From positions 1 through 14,263 of the forward strand of contig JADFWU010000064.1 in the NCBI GenBank assembly GCA_015234045.1: a DNA stretch of 14,263 nt. Direction: 5' to 3'. A program made the translations under genes and the position numbers. The DNA is from Magnetococcales bacterium (GTDB lineage: Bacteria > Pseudomonadota > Magnetococcia > Magnetococcales > JADFWU01). Below are positions 8,376 to 14,263 of the stretch, piece after piece. Each line of letters opens with the position of its first letter. Within the stretch, counting starts at the first letter, position 1. Below the pieces are notes generated by a model, which was not told the DNA's origin, made no database searches, and worked only from the letters and a program-made list of their open reading frames with translations.

Positions 8376-8659
8376 CAGAGCACTTCCACCTGATAATCCG
8401 CCAACAACGCGGTGCCACTGTTGTCAATATAGTTGACCACGTTGTTCATGCGACTTTGCAATTTTGGTACATTCGTACCAACACACGCAAAACCCAAACC
8501 CGCTACCTGCCAACTGTCCTGATGGGCTACTTCAGCAGCAGCCACTTCAAATCGGTTGCGAATACGACTCAACAGCCCTTTGATAATACCGCGCTTCTGC
8601 TTCAGGGAGTGAACCCCAGGCAGATTCAAGCGCGTTTCAAGGACACAGATTCGCATCAC
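8375..8659 (-). CDS. ylxP: DUF503 (YlxP-like) protein
   Basis: A 94-residue protein that fits the DUF503/YlxP family. It has the N-terminal strand ICVLETRLNLPGVHSLKQKR, with the characteristic SLKxKR, then a basic helix GIIKGLLSRIRNRFEVAAAEV. The middle (HQDSWQVAGLGFACVG) and final strand region also match. Members in other bacteria sit in the nusA-infB-rbfA cluster and are suspected to act in ribosome biogenesis, but their biochemical role is not established. The start is either GTG (8657-8659, overlapping the infB stop as GTGA) or the adjacent ATG (8654-8656, TGATG). The difference is one residue, and the ribosome-binding site is weak for both. The stop overlaps the rbfA start by one base. 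I consider the family assignment sound and the function unknown. Confidence 0.9.
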   Translation of the reverse strand: MMRICVLETRLNLPGVHSLKQKRGIIKGLLSRIRNRFEVAAAEVAHQDSWQVAGLGFACVGTNVPKLQSRMNNVVNYIDNSGTALLADYQVEVL

Positions 8660-11600
8660 GAGCTAATTCTCTGTGCGACCTCTTCTTTGGTAAACACCTC
8701 CAGGATATCACCAACTTTGATGTCATTAAAGCGCTCAAGGCTGATACCGCACTCCTCACCCATACGCACCTCCTTCACATCATCCTTATAGTGCTTCAGA
8801 GCGGTGACAGCCGCTTCTTGGACAACAATGTCATTGCGAAACAGACGAGCCCAAGCTTTACGGATAACACCCTCAGTCACCACACAACCTGCAATATTGC
8901 CGATTTTGGTGATGCGGAACACCTGTTGAACTTTAGCCGTACCAAGCATCTTTTCTTCGATCTTGGGTGCCAACTGACCTTCCATCGCCTTGGTTACATC
9001 ATCCACCAAGTCATAGATGACATTGTAGAACCGAAGTTCAATACCTTCTCGTTTGGCCAACTCACGCGCTTTGGCATCTGCACGCACATTAAAGCCAATG
9101 GTAAAGGCGTTGGAAGCCAGAGCCAACATGATGTCCGATTCGTTGATTCCACCGACACCGGTATGAATCACATTAACGCGGATCTGAGCATGGGTAATCT
9201 TCTCCAAGGCATCGGAGACAGCTTCAACAGAGCCATGCACATCGCCCTTGAGGACAACTTTAAGCTCATCGACCTCACCCTGTTTGATCTGGTCAAAGAT
9301 GTCATCCAGTTTGGAGGATGGCATCTGTTTGGCTTGCTCATGCTCTTTGAGTTTCTGAGAACGGAAGGTGGCAATATCTTTTGCCCGACGCTCATCAGCA
9401 ATAGCAATCAACTCATCACCAGAATTGGGCACACCGGACAATCCGATGATCTCAACCGGAACAGCTGGACCCGCTTCAGTGATCATCTCACCATGATCAC
9501 TGATCAAGCTTCGTACACGGCCCCATTCAGTGCCAACCACAAAGATATCGCCCACTTTCAATGTACCGGTCTTGACCAGACAGGTTGCAACGATACCGCG
9601 ACCGCGATCCAATTTGGACTCAACGATGATACCACGGGCACGTTTATCGGCATTGGCCTGAAGGTTGAGCATCTCAGCCTGGAGAACGATCATCTCTTCC
9701 AGCGTCTCAATACCTTCACCTGTTTTGGCGGAGACTTGAGTAAAGATGGTCTCACCACCCCACTCTTCAGGAATCAATTCATACTCGGCCAGCTGTTGCA
9801 TCACTTTGTCAGGATTGCTTTCGGGCCGATCTATTTTATTCACGGCAACAATGATCGGCACGTTGGCAGCTTTAGCGTGGTTAATCGCCTCTTTGGTTTG
9901 CGGCATCACACCATCGTCAGCAGCCACAACCAGAACCACAATATCGGTTACCGATGCACCCCGTGAGCGCATTGAGGTAAATGCGGCATGACCGGGCGTA
10001 TCCAGGAAGGTGATCGCCTCTCCTGTGGTCAGCTTCACCTGATAGGCACCGATATGCTGGGTGATACCACCGAATTCACGCGCAGTCACATCTGTTTTGC
10101 GGATGGCATCCAGTAGAGAGGTTTTACCATGGTCAACATGCCCCATGACCGTCACCACTGGTGGACGATGATCCAGGTCACCCTCATCATCTTTGGACTC
10201 TTCCAACTCCGCATCAATATTCGCGGCTTCAGAAAACATCTTGGCCGTATGGCCCAACTCTTCAACAACCAGTACCGCAGTCTCTTGATCCAGAATTTGG
10301 TTGATGGTTACCATCATACCTTGACTGAACAGAAGTTTGATCACCTCGGATGATTTGACAGCCATCCGTGAGGCCAACTCACCAACACTGATGGTTTCGG
10401 GCACAGTAACTTCACGAAAGACCGGTGCTGGAGGCGGCTGCTGCGGTTGGTTCCGATTACCTCTACGACCACCGCGTCCACGACGGCCACCACGACCACC
10501 CCGTCCACGCTCAAACGCCTGCTCGCGCTGTTGTTGCTGACGCGCCTTACGGGTCTTGCGACCGCCATGATCAGTATCACCAGCTTCTTTTGCTGGACGC
10601 TTGTGACCCGCTTCCGTGGTTGTGGCTGCGGGTGTTGTGGCTGCGGCTGTACGTGCCTCTTTTGCAAGTCGCACATCCTGGCGCCGTTTCTGTTCACGCA
10701 GAGAATCCAGCTGAGTCAGACGCTTTGTAACGAGATCTTCAGCCTTTTTACGGGCCATTTCATCACGTTGGGAGCGTGTGATCTTCTTGCGTTTCTGTCC
10801 AGCAGGCTGTTGTACATCACTGACACCAGGATTGATCAACTCTTTCAGGTGACGTGGCTTACTTTCAGCCAGGAGTTCCAATTCATCGCGTACTGCGGGG
10901 GCAGGCACTTCAGGTACACTCTCTTGGGCAACATGTGGCGCAGCCTTCTTGGCAGGCTTGTCGGCGGCGGCTTCTTTGATCTTTCTAGGAGGGAATTTCG
11001 ACTTCTTTTTCGATCCTACTTTTGGTTGACTGGCAACTTTCGGCTTCGCAGCATCCTTAGTTGGCGCTTTTGCCTGAACAGCAGCTTTAGCCGATGCTTT
11101 TTCTTCAGTCGATTCTTTAGCCGATGCTTTTTCTTCAGTCGGCGCATTGCCTTTAGCGGACGCTTTTCCTTTAGCGGACGCTTTGGCCTGCACATTCTCT
11201 ACTTTTGGTTTTGCTTCCTGTGCAGCGGCAACGGCTTCAGTTGGCGCAGTTTTCTCGGCAACCACTTTCTCATCATCTGCTTTAGACATCGTCTCCGCTG
11301 CCTTCTGCTTTTGGGCAGCCGTTTTCTCTGCCGCAGCCTTCTTTTCAGCATCAAGGCGCTCTTGGGCTTCTTTAGCCTCTTGCTCCACTTTGAGCTGCGC
11401 CTTTTCTTCAGCCGCTTTACGGGCAGCCTCTTCCTCTTTGATTTTAGCCAGTGCGGCTTCGGCCTCTTCGGCTTCCTGACGCGCTTTGGCTTCGGCTGCC
11501 TCAAGGCGGGCTTGTTCTTCTTCCTGCTTACGCCGCTCTTCTTGGACCGCTTCATAAGCGGCACGCTCGTCATCACTCATCGGCGTAAGAATATGCTTCT

Positions 11601-11892
11601 TATCACCGCTACGATCCGCGCTTTTTTTACCATCAGGGTCTGAAAAGGCACGTCCAGCTTCTTCACGACCAAACCCCTGTTGTGCACGAGGCGGTGTGCC
11701 GGGCGACTCTCCATCCGCTTGGACAAAGGTCTTCTTACGGCGCACCTCCACCACTACGCTTTTACTCCGCCCATGAGAAAAGCTCTGCTTAACGGAACCA
11801 CCTTCAACCGTTTTTTTCAGAACAATCTTACGCGGTGTCTTCAGACGCAGTTTGCCATCACTGCCTGTTTTGGGTTTCTTGGTATCGCTCAA
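8656..11892 (-). CDS. infB: translation initiation factor IF-2
   Basis: IF2 is the GTPase that brings fMet-tRNA to the 30S P site and promotes subunit joining. At 1078 residues it is longer than E. coli IF2 (890), owing to a long low-complexity region. Residues 12-55 match the alphaproteobacterial-type N-terminal segment ([17 protein letters not shown]). Residues 105-330 are a Lys/Ala/Glu-rich, probably helical and charged linker with internal repeats. Residues 461-480 form an Arg-Gly-rich (RGG-like) patch followed by a Pro/Gln stretch. A conserved IF2_N domain lies at about 493-550. The G domain shows GHVDHGKT (584-591), GGITQHIG (608-615), DTPGH (631-635), NKID (685-688) and SAKTGEG (721-727). 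Domains II, III and the fMet-tRNA-binding C-terminus complete it. The start codon is TTG at 11890-11892, supported by GGAGAAGG just upstream and by the family-like SDTKK N-terminus. Internal starts making shorter isoforms, as in E. coli, cannot be judged. Confidence 0.98.
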   Translation of the reverse strand: MSDTKKPKTGSDGKLRLKTPRKIVLKKTVEGGSVKQSFSHGRSKSVVVEVRRKKTFVQADGESPGTPPRAQQGFGREEAGRAFSDPDGKKSADRSGDKKHILTPMSDDERAAYEAVQEERRKQEEEQARLEAAEAKARQEAEEAEAALAKIKEEEAARKAAEEKAQLKVEQEAKEAQERLDAEKKAAAEKTAAQKQKAAETMSKADDEKVVAEKTAPTEAVAAAQEAKPKVENVQAKASAKGKASAKGNAPTEEKASAKESTEEKASAKAAVQAKAPTKDAAKPKVASQPKVGSKKKSKFPPRKIKEAAADKPAKKAAPHVAQESVPEVPAPAVRDELELLAESKPRHLKELINPGVSDVQQPAGQKRKKITRSQRDEMARKKAEDLVTKRLTQLDSLREQKRRQDVRLAKEARTAAATTPAATTTEAGHKRPAKEAGDTDHGGRKTRKARQQQQREQAFERGRGGRGGRRGRGGRRGNRNQPQQPPPAPVFREVTVPETISVGELASRMAVKSSEVIKLLFSQGMMVTINQILDQETAVLVVEELGHTAKMFSEAANIDAELEESKDDEGDLDHRPPVVTVMGHVDHGKTSLLDAIRKTDVTAREFGGITQHIGAYQVKLTTGEAITFLDTPGHAAFTSMRSRGASVTDIVVLVVAADDGVMPQTKEAINHAKAANVPIIVAVNKIDRPESNPDKVMQQLAEYELIPEEWGGETIFTQVSAKTGEGIETLEEMIVLQAEMLNLQANADKRARGIIVESKLDRGRGIVATCLVKTGTLKVGDIFVVGTEWGRVRSLISDHGEMITEAGPAVPVEIIGLSGVPNSGDELIAIADERRAKDIATFRSQKLKEHEQAKQMPSSKLDDIFDQIKQGEVDELKVVLKGDVHGSVEAVSDALEKITHAQIRVNVIHTGVGGINESDIMLALASNAFTIGFNVRADAKARELAKREGIELRFYNVIYDLVDDVTKAMEGQLAPKIEEKMLGTAKVQQVFRITKIGNIAGCVVTEGVIRKAWARLFRNDIVVQEAAVTALKHYKDDVKEVRMGEECGISLERFNDIKVGDILEVFTKEEVAQRISS
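11085..11141 (-). repeat. 27-bp tandem repeat, 30-bp period, within infB
   Basis: The 27-bp block at 11085-11111 recurs exactly at 11115-11141, three bases apart, giving a ten-codon period. It encodes two copies of a TEEKASAK-type unit in the IF2 linker. The identity is at nucleotide level rather than only in the protein, suggesting recent duplication by slippage or unequal recombination. Confidence 0.85.
11150..11185 (-). repeat. 18-bp tandem repeat within infB
   Basis: Two adjacent 18-bp units, 11150-11167 and 11168-11185, differ only at their last base and encode consecutive KASAKG units of the IF2 linker. They sit next to the 27-bp repeat and share the Ala-Ser-Ala-Lys theme, so the whole 11085-11185 stretch behaves like a small coding minisatellite. 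Confidence 0.8.
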
Positions 11893-12010
11893 AAGAACCT
11901 TCTCCGACCTTCATCCCAGTTACGCTATTCATGAACGGCACAATCTGTTTATGCCATCCTTTTAATACCATGCTTTCAAGGCGCAAAGCGTCTTTCCATG
12001 GTCAATCATA
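11893..12010. other. ylxR-infB spacer
   Basis: 118 bp separate the ylxR stop from the infB TTG. Apart from the infB ribosome-binding site I find no terminator hairpin with a T-run and no clear promoter. Read-through of infB from the upstream genes is the simplest reading. Confidence 0.5.
11898..11905 (-). promoter_or_regulatory. Shine-Dalgarno site supporting the TTG start of infB
   Basis: GGAGAAGG on the minus strand ends five bases before the TTG at 11890-11892. With GGAG taken as the core the spacing is nine. No ATG or GTG in this frame lies nearby with a comparable site, so it selects the unusual start codon. Confidence 0.7.
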
Positions 12011-12610
12011 TCACGCTACACAATCCTGCCAGCACTGCACATCTCTACGCAGCCGCTTTGCCAACTTTTTCTCGGTGACCATAAGGACAGCCACATGTGC
12101 ACGTCCACAGACGGCACCAATACGTTCACGGTCAAGCAACTCAAACGGCGCATCCAGCGTGTGACGATGAACAACCCGTGCAACCTTGTGCCGAGTATGT
12201 TCCGCGACATCCCGCGCGATCAAGACAAGCGGTCGATGTCCGTTATCTGCAAGATCAGACAGCTCTCTCACACCAATGCGCAGTGCGCCCGCTCTTCTAC
12301 ATAAACCGATACCATCAATCAAACGCTGGTTCAACACTCTGTCCAGATGCGCCAACAGCGCTTCCACTTTTGGCACAACAACCGAGCGTACACGCAAACG
12401 TCCGCCAATGGCACCTGACATGCTACAAAACCGCTCCAAATGCTTCCGTTCCGGCAACACATGGATACCACGCCCTGGAAGGCTGTTAGCGAAATCCAGA
12501 ACCAACTGATTGTCAGGACCGACCACAAACCGCAGCAACTCTTCGCGGGTATGGACGGTGCGCGTGACGATACAGGTACGTTGGTCAGTCGCTTTTTTTG
12601 CCTTCGCCAT
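12011..12610 (-). CDS. ylxR: YlxR (DUF448) - L7Ae-like RNA-binding fusion protein
   Basis: A 199-residue two-domain protein between nusA and infB. Residues about 9-80 match the YlxR/DUF448 family: RTCIVTR near the start, ELLRFVV, and SLPGRGIHV (43-51). Residues about 93-190 match an L7Ae/L30e-type RNA-binding fold: DGIGLCRRAGALRIG, then RPLVLIARDVAEHTRHKV, and a C-terminal VAVLMVTEKKLAKRL. In Firmicutes such domains are the separate genes ylxR and ylxQ. The fused form is common in alphaproteobacteria. The exact function is unsettled, with nucleic-acid binding and a link to transcription or translation control presumed. I start it at the ATG at 12608-12610, which follows GAGGAAG by about nine bases. 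An in-frame TTG six codons upstream coincides with the ribosome-binding site and is less likely. The first 26 bases overlap nusA. Only one cysteine remains in the first 50 residues, where I would expect more in YlxR proteins. Confidence 0.9.
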   Translation of the reverse strand: MAKAKKATDQRTCIVTRTVHTREELLRFVVGPDNQLVLDFANSLPGRGIHVLPERKHLERFCSMSGAIGGRLRVRSVVVPKVEALLAHLDRVLNQRLIDGIGLCRRAGALRIGVRELSDLADNGHRPLVLIARDVAEHTRHKVARVVHRHTLDAPFELLDRERIGAVCGRAHVAVLMVTEKKLAKRLRRDVQCWQDCVA

Positions 12611-14120
12611 CCTTATTTTCTTCCTCAAACCATCCTGCCACTTGACGGGCTTCCAGAATCAATGCTTCCACCTCTTCGGTGGTGAGTAGATTACCGGTCA
12701 GCTCCTGGAACTCATCGGTAGCCAGATCGGCCAGACTATCCAGAGTGCGTACACCCCGTTCAGCCAGAGGCACGATCCAATCTTCTGGCAGAAGCGTAAG
12801 CTTGGAAAGATCAGGATCGATTTCAAGCTCCTGTTTACGCTCTTCCTGCTCAAGCGCCTGCTGAAGCAGTGTATCCCGAGCGCGAGTGCGTAACTCTTGA
12901 GCCAGATCCTCATCAAAACCTTCGATGGTAGCCAACTCTTCGAGGGGCACATAGGCCACCTCTTCAGAGGAGGAAAAACCTTCCTGGATCAGCGCGGCGG
13001 CGACATCCTCACCAAGCCCCAGTTCATCCATAAACGCCTGCGTCAGCTCTTCGAACTGTTCTGCACGTTTACTACTATCTTCCTGCTCGGTGATAATATC
13101 AATCCGCCAGCCGGTCAACTCAGTTGCCAAGCGGACATTCTGTCCACGACGACCGATGGCCAGCGACAGTTGCTGCTCATCAACCACGACTTTAATACTT
13201 TGCTCTTCTTCGTCAACGATCACCTTGACCACTTCAGCCGGTGCCAACGCATTACAAACAAATGCGGCGGGATCTGGTGACCATTCGATAATGTCGATCC
13301 GCTCACCCTGCAACTCGGTGACGACACCTTGAACCCGAGTACCACGCATACCCACGCAGGCACCCACAGGATCAACAAAATTATCGTTGGAGCTAACGGC
13401 GATTTTACTCCGATATCCTGGATCACGGGCCACAGCCTTGATCTCCACGATACCATCATACACCTCAGGCACTTCCATTTCGAACAAACGGAACACCATC
13501 TCAGGACGGGTACGCGACAAAATCACCTGCGGTCCACGTGTGACATTACGCACTTCATGTATATAGGCACGAATGCGATCACCGGGCCGGTAGTGTTCCC
13601 GAGGCAACTGCTCTTCATGCGGCAGAAAGGCCAGGGTACGGCCCAAATCCACATGAATGTTATTGCGCTCTACCCGCTTGACCAAACCGTTGACCAACTC
13701 GCCCTGACGACCACTGTACTCTTCGTGGATGCGTGACCGTTCGGCCTCACGCACTTTTTGCACAATGACCTGCTTGGCTGTCTGAGCGGCAATGCGTCCA
13801 AACTCAATGGGCGGCAGGCTTTCGGCTATAAAATCACCCAACTGAGCGCCGGGATTAAGTTTACGCGCCTGTTCCAAAGCGATATGCACATCGGGATTCT
13901 CAAAAGAATCATCGTCTTCAGAATCAACTACTTCACGAAGCTGAAACAGGTTAAACTCACCGCTTTTACGATCAAATTTAGCCTGAATATTCTTGTTGGA
14001 ACCATATTTTTTACGCGAAGCGGTTTGAATCGCTTGTTCCATTGCTTCGATGACGATTTCACGATCAATGCCTTTTTCACGCGCCAATTGATCGGCAATT
14101 TGGAGAATTTCAATATTCAT
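12585..14120 (-). CDS. nusA: transcription termination/antitermination factor NusA
   Basis: NusA binds RNA polymerase near the RNA exit channel and modulates pausing, intrinsic and Rho-dependent termination and antitermination. The 511-residue product has the full architecture. The N-terminal polymerase-binding domain covers about 1-125, and S1 about 137-205. KH1 includes DPVGACVGMRGTRVQ and KH2 includes LSLAIGRRGQNVRL. Two C-terminal helix-hairpin-helix acidic repeats lie at about 370-425 (ATIEGFDEDLAQELR) and 450-495, as in gamma- and alphaproteobacterial NusA. The ATG overlaps the rimP stop as ATGA. No good Shine-Dalgarno sequence precedes it, so translation probably depends on coupling to rimP. 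The 3' end overlaps ylxR by about 26 bases, and the protein ends in a charged tail. Confidence 0.99.
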   Translation of the reverse strand: MNIEILQIADQLAREKGIDREIVIEAMEQAIQTASRKKYGSNKNIQAKFDRKSGEFNLFQLREVVDSEDDDSFENPDVHIALEQARKLNPGAQLGDFIAESLPPIEFGRIAAQTAKQVIVQKVREAERSRIHEEYSGRQGELVNGLVKRVERNNIHVDLGRTLAFLPHEEQLPREHYRPGDRIRAYIHEVRNVTRGPQVILSRTRPEMVFRLFEMEVPEVYDGIVEIKAVARDPGYRSKIAVSSNDNFVDPVGACVGMRGTRVQGVVTELQGERIDIIEWSPDPAAFVCNALAPAEVVKVIVDEEEQSIKVVVDEQQLSLAIGRRGQNVRLATELTGWRIDIITEQEDSSKRAEQFEELTQAFMDELGLGEDVAAALIQEGFSSSEEVAYVPLEELATIEGFDEDLAQELRTRARDTLLQQALEQEERKQELEIDPDLSKLTLLPEDWIVPLAERGVRTLDSLADLATDEFQELTGNLLTTEEVEALILEARQVAGWFEEENKDGEGKKSD

Positions 14121-14263
14121 GAGCGACGACCGTTCAATGCTGAGGTAAAGTCAAAATCCAGATGGGCTTTTTTGACCTGCTCCAACGGAATTCGCATCAC
14201 ATCACCACCGGTTTCCATGAGAATCAAATCCTTTTCCATACCTTGCAGTAGTCCGGTAAACCG
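14117..14263 (-). CDS. rimP: ribosome maturation factor RimP (C-terminal part, cut by window edge)
   Basis: A frame open from the right edge to a TGA at 14117-14119 encodes 48 residues. The peptide reads FTGLLQGMEKDLILMETGG, then DVMRIPLEQVKKAHLDFDF. This matches the small SH3-like C-terminal domain of RimP, where a glycine-rich FxGxLxG strand is followed by an IPLxxIxKAxL ending. RimP assists 30S assembly by promoting S12 incorporation. The position directly before nusA and the ATGA overlap are the standard arrangement, which makes the call firm despite the truncation. The N-terminal two thirds lie outside the window. Confidence 0.92.
   Translation of the reverse strand, partial: RFTGLLQGMEKDLILMETGGDVMRIPLEQVKKAHLDFDFTSALNGRRS

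Noticed and set aside
8791-9966. 391-codon open frame on the plus strand, antisense to infB
   Set aside because: It lies entirely opposite the conserved GTPase part of IF2. Its translation is low in recognisable motifs and is explained by codon bias of the real gene.
10447-11643. 398-codon plus-strand open frame rich in Phe, Leu, Cys and Arg
   Set aside because: It mirrors the Lys/Ala/Glu-rich IF2 linker. Repetitive sense codons keep the antisense frame open, and it has no protein-like domain.
11858-11971. 37-codon minus-strand ORF starting in the ylxR-infB spacer and overlapping the infB start
   Set aside because: No Shine-Dalgarno site precedes its ATG, and most of it is out of frame over the infB beginning. 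A leader peptide cannot be supported.
12611-12628. TTG start adding six residues to the YlxR-L7Ae protein
   Set aside because: The added codons consist of the purine-rich ribosome-binding region for the downstream ATG, which also gives the more usual N-terminus.
1-14263. CRISPR arrays, insertion sequences, tRNA or rRNA genes, prophage or defence genes
   Set aside because: Reading both strands, I found no spaced repeat array, transposase, terminal inverted repeats, tRNA cloverleaf or phage-type gene. The DNA is accounted for by the listed genes and short spacers.

Overview
All complete genes in this window lie on the minus strand, so the biological order runs from high to low coordinates. The right three quarters (about 4.4-14.3 kb) is the conserved bacterial nusA-infB transcription/translation cluster: 3' end of rimP, nusA, a ylxR-type gene fused to an L7Ae-like domain, infB, a DUF503 (ylxP-type) gene, rbfA, truB, rpsO and pnp. 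The left quarter (74-4173) holds two large hybrid sensor histidine kinases in tandem. A 20-codon open stretch on the plus strand at the extreme left edge may be the end of a convergent gene.

The organism is most likely a proteobacterium. The IF2 N-terminus, the YlxR-L7Ae fusion between nusA and infB, and the order rbfA-truB-rpsO-pnp all look alphaproteobacterial. A DUF503 gene between infB and rbfA is more familiar to me from deltaproteobacteria and Firmicutes. Moderate GC, multi-domain hybrid kinases and this mixed character would suit an early-branching alphaproteobacterial relative such as a Magnetococcus-like bacterium. That is an inference from memory and was not tested.

The cluster is tightly packed. 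rimP/nusA overlap by ATGA, nusA/ylxR by about 26 nt, infB/DUF503 by GTGA or TGATG, DUF503/rbfA by TGATG, and rbfA/truB by GTGA. Real spacers occur only at ylxR-infB (118 bp), truB-rpsO (90 bp) and rpsO-pnp (150 bp). The last contains a strong stem-loop with a UUCG loop that could be a processing or regulatory element. A textbook intrinsic terminator follows pnp and closes the cluster. The products cover ribosome maturation (RimP, RbfA), transcription elongation/termination (NusA), translation initiation (IF2), tRNA modification (TruB), a ribosomal protein (S15) and RNA decay (PNPase).

After a 210-bp AT-rich spacer comes a second two-gene unit, GAF-HisKA-HATPase-REC then REC-PAS-HisKA-HATPase-REC, joined by a GTGA overlap with a strong Shine-Dalgarno sequence. 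No DNA-binding output protein is encoded in view, so their target is unknown. I see no tRNA, rRNA, CRISPR array, insertion sequence or prophage gene. The window is mostly housekeeping DNA. The points worth a second look are the kinase pair, the rpsO-pnp hairpin, the repeat-rich and RGG-containing IF2 linker, and the three ACTATCA repeats upstream of the kinases.
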